DNA from: Cacajao melanocephalus
Taxonomy: Eukaryota; Chordata; Mammalia; Primates; Pitheciidae
DNA length: 64,000 nucleotides
NCBI GenBank assembly: GCA_963573385.1
Contig: CAUYLG010005117.1
Coordinates: forward strand, 1-64,000
Direction of reading: 5' to 3'
Below are positions 36,902 through 50,493 of this stretch, one piece after another. A program made the translations under genes and the position numbers. The notes under the pieces were generated by a model. It did not search any database. It was not told the DNA's origin and saw only the letters and a list, made by a program, of their open reading frames with translations. Position 1 is the stretch's first letter. Each line of letters opens with the position of its first letter.

Positions 36902-37864
36902 TTTTCTAAGAAGTGCAAGGTTTACATTCAGTAAATAGAGCTGGAAGGAGTTGGTGCAGTGTGGTGAAGTTTTCTATGGTAATACAGATGGAAGCAAATT
37001 TTGTTGAATTAGTTCTCTGGAATAGGGACAAATGAGTAGGCACTGGATGAACATTTTAAAATACATTAAGAATAATGAAAACTAAGTTATTCCTTCTTTC
37101 ATTAGTTATTAAGAAAAGGAAAAGTATGAGTACCTAATACAGAAACAAGTAAATGACTACAAAACTTTCTAATTTTGTCTAAGTTTGAAATACATGTTTG
37201 AACCTTCACCAATATTTTAACAAAAAAGCTCTTATGTTGAGACTATGAAAATAGGTTGAGATAGTGAAATTTATTATTATTACAATAATACAAAATAAAT
37301 ACTATTTCTTCAGATTAAATTTTCTCTTTTTTATTCAAAAGATATATAAGTTATCTGTTTATACTATAACAAAATGATTTTATGGGAGTTATGTGAATTG
37401 GTCAAAGTAGGCCAATCCATTTTGATAAGCAATTTTCCATTTGTGAATTTAGTTTGGCCTTATGCTATAAGTGGAAGCATCATTTATCATAAAGGTAAAA
37501 AGCTAAAGTAATATCAAAAAGACTGACTGGAAAAAATATATTTAAAAAATTCTTTGAAACTGGAGTAAGCTTTGTAGACCACTGAAAAGTTAGAGTATCG
37601 TGGAGAAATGTTACACAATGCACTGGTTATTAAGAGTTTTCATCATTCAATTAAATTTAGCAGACATTTTTAAGCATTACTAGGGTCAGACACTGGGTAT
37701 TCATAAAAGGAAGTACACTGTAAGAGAAGCAAATGTGTATGTTGAGAGGGAATAATGAGAAATGGGAACAATGGAAATCAGTTAAAACTCCAGATTTCTG
37801 GTCTAAATGTGTCATCTTTCTAATACTGACAGTAACAAACAAAAGATTATATAGAGGATTGGAG
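36902..37864. other. Unassigned AT-rich sequence
   Basis: Nothing recognised. Confidence 0.5.
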
Positions 37865-38215
37865 GGGACAATACAATGAGCTCAAGTTTGGATGCAGTAA
37901 GTCTAAGATGCCTTTAGAAATCTACGGTAAGATATCCAGTAGGCAGTTTTTAAATTCAAGTTAAAGATCAATTATAAATACTGATCTGAAGTCATCAATG
38001 TAATAATTAAAAGAGTAGGAGAGATTATGAACAGCTAGGATTGAGAGGGGAAAGATAATCTATAAAAACTAATTTTTAGGAGAAAGTATTCAAGAGAAAA
38101 ATGTGGAGAATCTCTGGGGAGAATGATGTCATGAAAGTTTAAAGAAATAGTTTCAGTAAGGAAAGTTTAAGAAATTCAAGTTGAGAGGCAAGTCAAGTAA
38201 GAAAAGAAATGGGAA
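37865..38215. mobile_element. Ancient L2/CR1-like LINE remnant (tentative)
   Basis: CTCAAGTTTGGATGCAGTAAG, AGATATCCAGTAGGCAGTTTT and GAAGTCATCAATGTAATAA occur in the order seen in L2-related mammalian repeats. Strongly diverged. Confidence 0.4.
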
Positions 38216-39564
38216 AAATGTCTATTGTATTAATTAATTAATTACTGGCATTGCAAGTTCAAATTTGGAATCACAAATTTACACTCAAGCACAAATGTTT
38301 AATTATGACTGCAGTTTCCTGTGCAAATAAGATCATTTTGTTTCTGTGTCCAAAATGGACAATAGAATGTTCTATATTAGAAGCAAAACAGAAAACATTT
38401 TCTAATTATTTTGTAAAAGTGATAGATTAGCATTTGGAATGATGTTAGGGTTTTGCTGATGATGGCATTTTATTATAATATCTGGAATAGAGGCTCACTG
38501 CACTTCAATTGTCCTCCATGCTTTTACCTATCAAGTAGTCATGATATCTGCTCTTTATGTTTTCTAAAAGTTTTAAGAAGATATTTAAAATGATTACAGG
38601 GGAGCCAAATAATGGCTTGTAATGAACAATTAAAATGATTTGAGATTTCAATGGGTAAAACCAAAAGTGATCATTTAAGAGGAGAATGAAAGGATTCATC
38701 TAGTCTTTTTCAAAGAAAAAAGGACGATAATCAACAGGAGAACAATACCTAAAAACAGAAAAATGCCCATCACACAAAATATCCATTTACACAGCAGATA
38801 ATAAGATTGTGGAATATGTTGCCCTAAGAGGTATTTTGGCAGAAAATTAGAATGAGAACCATGTTCATTTTCGGCATTGTTCATTTATTGCCTGGAGTTA
38901 TGCATAAAGTCTGGCACATGTCCAATGGTTAATTAGCATTTGTTGAATGAAAAGGTTGATATGCTTGCTGATCCAAGAGGGTACAACAAAATCTATCTGC
39001 TCTGTGACAATCAGGACTAATCTTATACCATTTACCCCAGTCATTCCTCATTCTCTGAAGTCTCATTCCCATAAGACTGTTTGTTTGTTTATTTACCTAA
39101 TTTTAACTCAACTCCCACCTCTCCTATATTAAAACAAATTCTACCATGCCATCTGTAACTCAGGGTATTTTTTTTAGCACAATATCTTATATACATTCAG
39201 TCTATTCCCTGAAGGCTTTCTTTACCTTATTACTCTAATTGAACCATGGCTCTCCTGTGAGAACATGACTTCTCATGGAGCCCTCTCAAGTAATGATGAA
39301 TTTTCTTTTCACACGTCTTGTTGCACTGAACCTTATTTCTACCTCTAGAATCTAGATCTTTCTCTCTTTCCTTCCTAAAATGTCCTACGTTTGAATTTCA
39401 TGGCATCAGAATATACCACCCATTCCCCACTATAGAAGATACTCATCTAGTCTCATTGTGGCCACTCCTCTTGTATCTCTAGCTCATTTTCCTTCTAGCT
39501 CATTCCCTAACACTATTTTTGCAATTACTCCAGTATTCCTCAACCATGCATGCTTATGAGCATC
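38216..39564. other. Mostly unassigned; short L2/MIR-like trace
   Basis: At 38890-38955 the sequence resembles the 3' end of an ancient SINE/LINE (GTCTGGCACATGTCC...TTTGTTGAATGAA). The rest is unassigned. Confidence 0.35.
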
Positions 39565-39722
39565 TCCTAGACCTGCACTGCAAAATATATTAACCAATAG
39601 CTATAGGCAGGTTTTATAAATTAAGTTTATTAAAATAAATTAGTTTCTTAGTTGCAATAGCCACATATCAGATGGTCAATAGTCGCATGTGGTAGTAGGC
39701 TATTGTGGCTCTATGATCATTT
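39565..39722. mobile_element. hAT-type DNA transposon remnant (tentative)
   Basis: TTAGTTGCAATAGCCACATAT, GGTCAATAGTCGCATGTGG and AGGCTATTGTGGCT resemble a non-autonomous hAT element with terminal GCCACATGTGGC-type motifs. The family is uncertain. Confidence 0.5.
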
Positions 39723-40289
39723 CCATTATCACATAAATTTTTATTGGAGGGTACTTCCATAAGCCTCTTTATTTCCAGTAACTGCATCTCCTTCATACTC
39801 TCAAATTTAATGTGCAACTCTCCAGTTGTTTATTTGTTTGTATCTTATTCTAGCCACATCATTTTATGAGATATAACTCATTGATGAAAGAAGATATTGC
39901 TTTCTGACACACATTATATTCTCATTTTTTGTGAGCCCAAGGTCCATCAATATAATCATACTTTTATAAGCACCATCAACTTACTTGTTCTTCTCTGGCA
40001 TGGTCAAACTCAGCTGGAAAAACTTCAAAGACAAATGCAGGCTCTTTACAGGACTTATGCAAGTGACCATGTCTCACTGACAAAATTATACCTAATAGAT
40101 TCACATTATAAGCATGACTACTAACCTCAAGTAGGTACTTTGGGCTGTCTGGTATTTCTATTATATTTTAAAAATTATTTTAGTCTATCATTTTTTGAGA
40201 TAATAGTTTCTTAACTTTCCCTCTCATTTCTCCCCTCTTCCCCTGTTAATATGAATGGGGACTGCTCAGGTACCCAGGTGATGTCACCC
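39723..40289. other. Unassigned sequence
   Basis: Nothing recognised. The 75-residue frame 39897-40124 has no feature. Confidence 0.45.
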
Positions 40290-40669
40290 TGTATTAGTCC
40301 ATTTCCACACTGCTATGAAGAAATACCCTAGATAAGGTAATTTATAGAGGAAAGAGGTTTAACTGACTCACAGTTCTGCATTGCTGAGGAGGCCTCAGGA
40401 AACTGACCAGCATGGTGGAAGGCACCAAATTCTTCTTCACAGGGTGGCAGGGTGGATTGAGTGCAAGTAGGGAAAATGCCAGATGCTCATAAAAACATCA
40501 GGTCTCATGAGACTTACTATCTTGCCAACAACATAGGAGAAACTACTCCAATAATTCAAGTACTTCCACCCAGTACACGTGGGGATTATAGGGATTACAA
40601 TTACAAGGATGTATAGGGATAACAATTCAGGATGAGATTTAGGTGGAGACATAGACCCAAACCATATCA
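40290..40669 (-). mobile_element. THE1/MST-type MaLR LTR, reverse orientation
   Basis: It starts TGTATTAGTCCATTTCCACAC and ends AAACCATATCA. Inner landmarks are GAGGCCTCAGGAAACT, CATCAGGTCTCATGAGAC and AACAATTCAGGATGAGATTT. The flanking 5-mers CACCC and CAGCC are a near-matching target duplication. Confidence 0.9.
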
Positions 40670-41561
40670 CAGCCTTCTACTTATACACCATTTTCTCAAA
40701 CCTTATAAAATAGATTGCTTTAGTACTTCTTATTGCTATTCTCTCTCTCCAGAGTAAAAAATATTTCCATACAAGACTACAAGAAATTCAGCCATTCTTA
40801 AGCAAAAATGAAACAACAAATAAAACTTTTTCTAACTTAAGTTCTCCATTCCCTTTTAAAACGTTGCATCTTTGAAAAACACTAGCAATTCCTATCTTCC
40901 AGTTTCTCCCCTTTTGTTATTTCTTGAATGTGATAAATTCTGGCTACTGTGTCCACCATTTCTAGAAACTGTTCTTTTCACACACGTTCATCATATTGCT
41001 AACAAGAGTAAAAGTATAATGCTGGTATTTCTTAGCTTAGTTACACCATTTCATCAAGTGAAACACTTTTAGTATTTAAATTTTCGATAAAAACTCTCTC
41101 CTTTCTGTTGCTCTACTTCTCCTTTTCATTCTCCATTGAAGGTTTCTGCTCATCCCTTAGTCCTCAAAACTTTGCATTGCTCTAGCTTCCTGCCCTTAAA
41201 ATATCTATTTTCATTATTTTCAATATTTCTTCATTTTTTAACATATAGGTTAATGGCTTTAAATATCAAATATATGATAATGTCTTATATTTTATAGATT
41301 ACTGAACATAACCTCTTGCATGAGTCATACACAACTCAAACTTAGGATATATGAAATATGGACTACTAATCTTTTATCCTAATCTTGTTCCTCATTTTAT
41401 TTTATCAGTTTTAGCAAAAATTAAGCCCAATTATTTGGGGAGAATTTTCTTAAATCTTCTCATTTCCAGAACTCAACTCATCTCAATACTCTCAAATTCA
41501 AATGTCCACTTCTTCAGTCACTAACTTATCTTTGTTTCATTTGTCTTAATGGCATGACTTC
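40670..41561. other. Unassigned T/C-rich sequence
   Basis: Nothing recognised. Confidence 0.5.
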
Positions 41562-41992
41562 TGTGAAAGGAAAATAAATTTTAGGACCCTAAAATCACTA
41601 AGCTAAAGGAAAGAGTTAATTGGGAGCTGCTTAGGGCAAACCTGCCTCCCATTCTATCAAAAGTCATCCCTCTGCTCACTGAGATAAATGCAAATTTGAT
41701 TGCTTCTTTTGGAAAGGCTAATCAGAAACTCAAATGAATGCGTTTGTCTCTTGTCCACGTATGACATTGGAAGCTTCCTCCATGTTTTGAGCTGTCCTAC
41801 CCTTTCAGACTGAACCAATGTACATTCTACATCTATTGATTGATGTCTCCTGTGTCCCTAAAATACATAAAACCAAGCTGTTCACATATTGTCAGGACCT
41901 CCTAGGGCTGTGTCACATGTGTGCATCTTTAATTTTGGCAAAATAAATTTTCTAAATTGACTGAGACCTGTCTCAGATATTTGAGGTTTACA
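41562..41992 (+). mobile_element. ERV1-like solitary LTR
   Basis: It starts TGTGAAAGGAAAATAAAT and ends TTGAGGTTTACA. It has a TATA-like ACATAAAA (41865-41872) and AATAAA (41942-41947), placed as in a sense LTR. I recognise the element as an LTR; the family name is not certain. Confidence 0.8.
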
Positions 41993-42239
41993 TATAACTC
42001 ATTGACCAAACCAAATATTTTATTGTAGCATATACCATGTCTTATGTTCCTTACAAACAGCCACTTTCAGCTGTGCTGGCCAAATGACTATATCGTTTTG
42101 ATTCCTGATTTATTTATTTATTTATTTATTTTTCACTTCTCACATCCACATAGTTAGCTCATAATTTTGGCACTATTTAAAAAATATCCAGAAATCAAAA
42201 CAATTCTTGCTACTTCCAAGTAGCAATATAAAAGAAATA
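41993..42239. repeat. Unassigned sequence with (TTTA)n
   Basis: (TTTA)n lies at 42112-42132; nothing else is seen. Confidence 0.7.
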
Positions 42240-42390
42240 AATGACACATGAAATAGCTTCAACATGTTGGCAACAGCCTCCTCAATGGAAACCTCATAGG
42301 CTAGGAGAGAGTTACATGACATATTCAACTCGCTAAATGAAAAAAACAAAGAAAAAAACACCCTCCTTTCTTCTAGAATATTATGTCTAG

Positions 42391-42438
<48 letters not shown>

Positions 42439-45400
42439 GAAGCAGAAATAGTCTTTCCCAAATGAATAAAGTCTGAGGAATTTCATTAACATCAGACCTG
42501 TCCTACGAGGAATGCTAAAGAGAATGCATTAACCTAAAAGAAAAGGATGCTAATGAACAATAAGAAATCATCTAAAGATGCAAAACACACTGGTAGCAGT
42601 AAATACTTAGAAAATACAGAATATTTTAATGCTATAATTGTGATGTGTAAACCACTCGTCTCTTGAGTGGGAAGAATTAAAACAAACATAAAGTATAATA
42701 ACTACAACAACTTTTTAAGAGACAGAGAGTATAAAAACACATAAATGGAAATAAAAAGTCAAGAAGCAGGAGGAATGGAGCTGTGAGAAGATTTTTAGTT
42801 TTCTCTTTGTTGGTTCAGTTGTTTGTTTTTTATAATCAGAGTTGAGTTGTCATCAATTTAAAATAATTTGTTATAAAATGTTACTTGCAATCATGGTAAC
42901 TTCAAATTAAAAAAATACAACAAATACACAAAAATTAAAAAGATATAAATTAAAATATACTGCCAGAAAAAAAGTTTACAAAAAAGAAGACAGAAATAAA
43001 CAAAGAATCACAAAATAACCAGAAAACTATAGCAAAATGGCAGTAATAAATTCTTAGGTATTAATAATAACATTTAATGTTAATGAACTAAATTATCCAA
43101 TCAAAAGATAAAGTGGCTGAATAAATTTTTAAAGAAGACCAAACAATATGCTACATAGAAGAAACTCACTTCAACTATAAACACATAGACTTAAGATAAA
43201 AAGATGAAAAAACATATTCCATGCAATGAAAACCAAAAGAGCAGAAATAAATATACTCATATCAGATAAAGATATTTCCACATAAAAACTCTCAAAAGAG
43301 ACAAAAAAAGGTCAAAGATTATACCACTGTAATAATAAAGTGATCAACTTATCAAGAAGATATAGCAATTGTAAATATATATGGACTTAACATTGGAGCA
43401 CAAAGATACATAAAGCAAATATCAAAATTAAAGAGAGAGATAGACATTAGTACCATAGTAACTGGAGACCAGAATACCCTAATTTCTTCAGTGAGAAATA
43501 ATCAAAACAGAAAATCAACAACAAAACATTGGAATTAATATGCACTATAGATCAAATGAACCTAATAGATACTTAGAGAATATTTCAACCAACAGCTGCA
43601 GAACATATATTCTTTTCCTCAGTACATGGATCATTCTCAAATATAGATTATACATTAGGTGATGCAAACTATTCAAAAAAGTGAAATTACACTAAGTGTC
43701 TTCTCTGACCACAATGGAATAATCAGTAACAAGAGGAACTTTCAAAACTATACAGAAGTACAGACATTACACAAAATGTTCCTGAATGGTCAGTAGGTCA
43801 ATAAAGGAATTATGATTGAACCTAACAGGTGTTTTGAAACAAATATTAATAAAAACACAATATACCAGAACCTATGGGATACAGCAAAATCTGTACTAAA
43901 AGGAAAGTTTATAGCAGTAAATGCATACATCAAAAGAGAATAAATCTTCAAATTAATAACCTAACAGTGTGTCTTACAGAACTAGACAAGGCAAAGCAAG
44001 CCAAACCAAAATTAGTAGAAAAAAAGAAATAATGGAGATTAGAGCAGACATAAACAAAATTTTAAATATAAAAGATTATGGAAAAAAGTTTTTTTTAAAT
44101 GAAATAACCCAAACTTTAGCCAGACTAAAAAAATATCAAAAAATATTAAAAATTAAAAAGGAGACATTACAACTGAAAACCTAGGAACTCAAAAGATCAT
44201 TAAAGATAAGCAATTACATGCCAAAATTTAAAAATCTAGAAGAAATAAAATCCAAGACACAACCTACTAATATTGAACCATGATGAAATCTAAAATTGGC
44301 CAATAACAAATGACAAGACTAAAGTCATAATAAATCTTCTCCCATCAAAAAATGGTCAGGACCCCATGAATTCACTGCTAAATTCTACCAGACATTTGAA
44401 GATGAACAAATACTAATTTCACTCAAACCATTCCAAAGAATCTAAGAGGAGAAAAAATTTTCAAACTGATTCTGTGAGGCCAGTATCACCCTGATACCAA
44501 AAGCAGACAAAGACACAACATCAGTAAAAATTATAGGCCATTGTATCTATCTGATGGGCACAGATGAAAAATTCTCAATAAACTGCAGCAAATCAAATTT
44601 GACAACACATCAAAAAGATCCTTTATCATAATCAAGTGGGATTTATCCAAGGAATGCAATAATAGTTGAACTAATGTAAATCCATCAATACAGTACATTA
44701 TATCATCAGAATAAAAGACAAAAACTATGTGACTATTTTCATTGATTCTGAAAAAGCATTTAATAAAATTCAACATCCCTTCTAGATAAAAATTCTCAAC
44801 AACTGTGTATATTAGAAACATATCTCAACACAATAAAAACTTTCTATAACAGACCCGCAGTTAGTATACTAAACAGGGAAAAACTGAAAGACTTGGAAAA
44901 AACAGAAATGTTCACTTCCCCCACTCTTCTACATAGTTCTAAATGTCCTCACTAAAGAAATTAGACAAGAGGAAGAAATAAAACTATCCAAATTGAAAAT
45001 AAAGAAATTAAATTTTTTTAGCAGATTATATGATCTAATGTCTAGCAAAATCAAGCCTCCTACACAAAATTATTCAAACTGATAATCAAATTCAGAAAAG
45101 TAGCAGGAAACAAAATCAACACAGAAAAATTTGTAGCATTTCCATACGCTAAAGGAAAAATCTACAGAAAAAAATTACAAAAGTAATCCAATATATAAAA
45201 ACTACAAAAAAATGCCTAAGAATAAACTTAATCAAAGAGGTAAAATATCTCTACAATAAAAACTATAAGACATTGATAAAAAGAATTGAAGAGGATACAA
45301 AAATGCAAAGATATACTATGTTCATGAGTTGAAAGAATTAGTATTGTTAAAATATCCATGCTACCCAAAGCAATCTACAGTCAAAATACCAATGATATTC

Positions 45401-47085
45401 TTCACAGAAATAAAAAAAATTAAACCCTGAAATACATATGTAACCAAAAAAGACCCAGAATAGGTAGAGGCATCCCGAGCAAAAAGAACAAAACTGGAGG
45501 AATCACATTACCTAACTTTAAATTACACTACAAAGCTATTTTAACCCAAACAGGACAGTACTGGCATAAAAAAGACACATAGACCATTGGAACAGAGTGG
45601 AAATTCCAAAGATAAATCCATACATTACAGTAAAACTCATTTTCAACAAAGGTGCTGAGAATATGCAGTAGGATAGGAGAGTCTCTCTAATAAATGATGC
45701 TGACAAAACTGAACATCCACATGCAGAAAATGAAACTAGAATCCTATCTCTCATCATATACAAAAATCAAATCAAAATTTGATTAAGGACTTAAACCTAA
45801 AGTCTGCAACTATGAAACTATGGAAGAAAATAGTGCAGAACTTTCCAGGACATTGGTCTGGACAATGATTTCTTAGTGATATCTCAAAAGCACAGGCAAC
45901 TAACATAAACATGAACAAATAGGATCTCATCAAGTTAAAAAGCTTCTCTGCAGCAGAGGATACAGTTAATAAATTGATGAGACAACCTACAAAATGAGGG
46001 AAAATATTTGCAAACTGCCTATTTGACAAGGGTTCAATAATCATAATATGCAAGGTACTCAAACACTTCGATAAGAAAAATAAAACAATTTCATTAAAAA
46101 TGGGCAAAATATGTGAATAGCCATTTCTCAGAAGGAGACACGGAAATGCCAACATGTATATGAAAAATGTGTAACATAATTAATTATCATAGAAATGCAA
46201 ATCAAATTTACCATGAGATATTATCTTATCCCAGTTAAGATGGCTTTTATTAAAAAGGCAGGCAATAATGAATGTTGGTGAGGATATGGAGTGAGGGGAA
46301 ACTTCATACATTCTTAGTGACCATAAATTATTACAGCTGCTCAGGAGGAACAGAAAGGAGGCTTCTCAAAAAACTAAAAATAGAAGTACCATGTGATCCA
46401 GCAATCTCACTGCCAGGTATATACCCTAAAGAAAGGAAATCAGTAAATTGAAGTGGTATCTGCATTCCAATGTTTATTGTAGCACTATTCACAATAGGTG
46501 AGTTTTGGAATCAACCTAAGTTTCCATCAACAGATGAACAGATAAAAAAAATATGATACAAATACACAGTGGAATATTGTTTAATATTGTTTTATTCATA
46601 AAAAAGAATAAAATAATGTCATTTGTAACAGCATGGATGGAACTGGAGGATTTTACGTTAAGTAAAATAAGCCTTGCAGAGAAAGACAAATTTTATATCA
46701 TCTCACTTATATGTGGCAGCTAAAAATTAAAACAATGGAGGTGTAGAGTTTGAGAGTACAATGATGCTAACCAGGGGCTGGGAAGGATAGCAAGGAGGGA
46801 GAGAGAAAGCAGGATGATTAACGGTTACAAAAGTGTAGTTAGAAACAATAAGGTCTAGTATTTGGTAGCACCAACATGGTAACTACAGTCAACAATAATT
46901 CAGAGTATGTTTTAAAATAATGAAAGGGAAAAATTACAATGTTCCTAACATGAAGAAATGATAAATAGTTTAAGTGATGAATACGCCAATTACCCTGATT
47001 TGATTACATATTGTATGACTGTATCAAAACATCACCTGTCCTGTATATACATATATACACCTACTATGATAATAATTAAAAAATT
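42240..47085 (+). mobile_element. Long decayed L1 (L1MA/PB-like): upstream part, ORF2, 3' UTR
   Basis: A 4.8-kb plus-strand L1 lacks its 5' end. The upstream part (about 42240-43036) is recognisable (AGGCTAGGAGAGAG, AGACCTGTCCTACGAGG) and holds a (TA)n expansion at 42394-42431. ORF2 starts near the ATG at 43037 and ends near 46740, in the order endonuclease, reverse transcriptase, C-terminal part, then the 3' UTR to about 47085. Stops appear from the seventh codon on. The catalytic FADD box reads LADY at about 45018-45029, so its second aspartate is lost. Minus-strand frames here (44531-44821, 45536-45763, 45772-46155) are antisense shadows. Confidence 0.92.
43037..46740 (+). pseudogene. L1 ORF2 remnant
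   Basis: Endonuclease landmarks include TAAATTATCCAATCAAAAG and AAAGTGGCTGAATAAA. RT landmarks are CTAAATTCTACCAGACATTTG, CAAGTGGGATTTATCCAAGG and GCAGATTATATGATC (the FADD site, changed). C-terminal landmarks are GGTATATACCCTAAAGAAAGG and ATTTGTAACAGCATGGATGG. Length is close to a complete ORF2 (about 3.8 kb), but frameshifts and stops are frequent; the longest sense frame is 71 residues (43969-44184). Confidence 0.9.
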
Positions 47086-47684
47086 AAAATTGTACCTGGT
47101 ATAAAATTCGTTCAGTCAATGTTTCTTTTAAAACTAAATAAATTTATAAATAACACTGGTGTAAATATACGATAAGAGAAACAGAAACCTATGTAACATT
47201 TCAAAATGGATGTAAAATCATCTTTTGAGGGAAACTCATGTTTCTCAGGTTTATCTCTTGATTTCCTGACCTTCCAAATAAATAAATAAATAAATAAATA
47301 AGCTGCCAAAGTTCCATAGTCCTAACCTATGTCCATGAAAATCCAGAATTTCTCCCCAAAACATGGTTGATGATGAGTAAATTTCCATATAGTACAATAT
47401 GATTTAACTCACATTCTCTTTGCTTTTCTCTTTAGCTTTCATTATAAACAAATATAAGTGCATAGTAAGCACAATGTTCTGCAAATGTGTGCTGAAAGAA
47501 CTTTTTCTTTTTTTTACTTTTTAAACTTCTGTTTTCACATAAGTCTATAAATCAGTGTAGCAATCACCTAATCAAGGTTTTATTGGCCACTATTTTTAAA
47601 CATGTTATGACAAATAAAATTGAAATATAATGCATGTAACATAATAATTAGTTTAATTACTACAGTGATTTATTTTTCCAGCTT
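47086..47684. repeat. Unassigned sequence with (AAAT)n
   Basis: (AAAT)n lies at 47276-47301. Otherwise nothing is recognised. Confidence 0.6.
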
Positions 47685-47860
47685 TATTAAGTTACAACTG
47701 ACAAATAAGCATTGTAAATATTTGAAGTGTAAATGTAACATTTTAATGTCCATATATATTATGAAATGATTTCCATAATCAAACTAATCAATCTATCTAT
47801 CACTTCATGTATTTATTTTTTTGTGTGTGAGAACACTTAAAATAAATTTTTAGGCAAATT
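47685..47860 (-). mobile_element. Old L1 3' end, reverse orientation
   Basis: TCCAGCTTTATTAAGTTACAA, CTGACAAATAAGCATTGTA and TGTGAGAACACTTAAAATAA follow the reverse complement of an old L1 3' UTR. Confidence 0.65.
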
Positions 47861-49353
47861 TCTAATATATTATTATAAATTGCAATTATTAATATATAGT
47901 GATAATAATTATAGTATATTGATATTTCGGTGGATTCAAACAGACATAAAACATACATATAAGTGTCTTGATTAACTTCTAAGTAAGATTTTGGAAGTTT
48001 TATTCTGTTTTAGAATATATAGGCTGAAATTTATATTTTAATGATATTCTTCTCCATTTTCATATGTACAAATGCCAAATGTTTGCAAAGTCCTTGTTTC
48101 CTAATGGTCTTATTGTTGTTACTGACTTTCCTGTTTAAAACAAATTAAACAGCTGCAGTTATTTCAGAATGTCCCTAAACATTTGTAGATTCATTCCTTC
48201 TTGTCATTTCTAGCTTTTAAACTTTTCAAACCCTGTTGATGCTAAAAAATGAGAATGAAATCATAAATGTCTTTACATCTAAACATATAAATCTAGACAT
48301 ACATGAATGTATAATTTTATACAAAATTTTAAGTGTCACATGTCACTACTGGATATGTGCCTTTTGAGCTAAGATGCAAATTGCATAATCTCTCCATGAA
48401 GAAGTACCTTATTTAATAAAGATAAATAACTAACAGTGACTGTTAGTTATTTTATCAGTCACATGTTTTCAGATATTAAGGTCTAACAGTACCATTTAAA
48501 AAACATCACTAATAGTTGAAAGATATTATGGTTATAAATTTTTATTGTAGAAATTACTTAAAATCAGTATCTTCAGGTAATTTCATAATAAATGCCACAC
48601 TTTCTAAAGGTCAATGAATATAAATAATTAAATGTCTATATCTATAGATAGATAACCAAGTGGGTAATATGTATAAGAAGAAAGGAAAAAGAATGTAAAC
48701 AAAGCAATGAATAATTTCCATCAAGGTATTTCAGGCAGAAGAAAAGTCAGTTGAAAGGGTTTGAAAATCATAAAAGGGAATAGCACTTGGGAAACGAATT
48801 GTAAAGGAGACACTCTGTAGGAGACTGTAATAGTAGTTAAAGTGATGAAACATTTATTTAAATCTGTGAGAGAAAAGATGAAGTCAAATTGAACAATTTG
48901 AGATATTTTTATTTAATAGAATTGAAAGAAAGATGGTCAGGAATGGCTCTGAAAGTTCTAATTTTAGACATTTAGTAATATCATTTATAGAAATAAAAAG
49001 GAAAAGAAAAGTTTGAGACTATTTGAATCTCATGTTTTTCTTATCATTTTAGCTTAGGTTTTTGTGCAGCATTCTGATGGAACTTCAATATACCCTTGAT
49101 ATAGTGAGCACGAAATTTCCAAGGCAAGTCCCATCTATTGATGACTCTCCTAGCAATACTACCAATCCAGACCTGATTTTCAACTCTAGAAATTTATATT
49201 GCACTGCTTATTGGATATTTTCACTGAGATGTCTCACAGGCTTCTAAAACTTAACATTCCCCAATTTAAATTTATTACAATTGTCCTTTTCCAATATCAC
49301 TTAACTTGAAAATAACACTAGCATCTCTCAAACACATTAAAAAATGCAATGGA
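47861..49353. other. Mostly unassigned; palindrome and possible L2-like trace
   Basis: A near-perfect 36-bp palindrome lies at 48421-48456 (17-bp arms, one-base centre, one extra T). At about 48720-48960 a weak L2-like pattern is seen. No gene is found. Confidence 0.45.
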
Positions 49354-50493
49354 TGGCAGCAGTGGCCTGTCTAGAGCTGCCATAGCCATAATGTTGGCTT
49401 CAGTGAGAGAGGTGCAGTAGGGGTGTGCACTCCGTAGCCAGTGGGAGCTTTGCTGCCTTCTGAGTTGGCAGGGCTGGAGCCTTGTACTCCCCAAGTTCAG
49501 CTGCAGGTGCCCAGCCACAGATATGGACCCAGGCATCCCTGCATTCTTGGGGGCTGGGAGCAGGCGGAAGCTCCACCCTCCTGGGTGCAGCTACAGCTGC
49601 CTAGCTGCGGCTGTGGACCCAGACACCTCTGCACTCTAGGGCAGAGATTGGAAAGTCCTGTCCTTTCCCTCAGGCTCAGAGGTGCCTGCTCCCACTACCT
49701 GGCCTTTCCCCACTCCCAACACCGACTCTGATCTCATAACAAAGATGAGGCCAAACTCAAAGCCGTTGCAACCTGGTCAGGTGTGAGCAAGCTCAGAGCA
49801 GTGCTGATTCCAGACTCTAGGTGCCAACAAGCACAGGAGGGAATCCTGGGCACCATAATCAGCTGTGGGAGGCAGACAGACTCCTAGGTGGAAAGGAGTG
49901 AGTCCCTAGTGAAGATCCACCTTTAAGCTGGAGAAGACCTGAATCCTGTAGGTCAGGGAGCCAGTCTAGCAGACGGGAGTGGAAACTTACGGTGCATTTT
50001 CTGGGCCCGCCCATGGCTGTTCATTAACCAATCAGCATGCACTTCCCTCTGAAGCCCATAAAAGCCCTGGACTCAGACATACTTGAAGAGACATTGGGAC
50101 AGCCAGCTGCATAGAGTAGCTACCCATTCCAGTGTCCCCCATCTGCTGAGAGCTGAACACTTGTCAAGACTCACTGGTTGTGGAGAGAAGCTATCCACTG
50201 CAGATCTCCTCTGAGCTCTTCTATCACTCAATAAAGCTCCTCTTGGCCTTGCTCACACTTCACTTGTACACATATCTAATTCTTCCTGGGCACTGATTAA
50301 GAACTCAGGAACTGCTGAATAGTGGAGCTGAGAAAATTGTAACACAAATAGGGCTGAAATGTGCCCCTTGCTCATCACGTTGCTGTCTCATCACGTTGCT
50401 GTGAACAAGAAGGAGAAAAGAGGTTCAGCCCTTCTGGGAGCCCAATCCTAGGAACTCCCTGAGCCAGGGCTGTGACACTCTGTTTGGGGCTCA
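49354..50493 (+). mobile_element. ERV1-like solitary LTR, about 1.1 kb, GC-rich
   Basis: It is the most GC-rich block of the window, with promoter-like signals in order: CCAAT (50028-50032, in TTAACCAATCAGC), ATAAAAG (50058-50064) and AATAAA (50230-50235). Two diverged copies of an about 84-bp unit are seen near 49497-49640, and a 16-bp tandem duplication at 50371-50386/50387-50402. The ends (TGGCAGC... and ...GGGGCTCA) are approximate. I recognise it as an ERV1 LTR, possibly the LTR1 group, but the name is tentative. Frames inside it (49441-49731) are incidental. Confidence 0.8.

Noticed and set aside
36532..36918. 128-residue minus-strand open frame
   Set aside because: It is antisense to a full-length Alu (36587-36891), a common source of spurious frames.
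45772..46155. 127-residue minus-strand open frame
   Set aside because: It lies antisense to the L1 ORF2 remnant and has no features of its own.
49441..49731. 96-residue plus-strand frame in a GC-rich block
   Set aside because: The block is an LTR with an internal tandem unit; the frame reflects composition, not coding.
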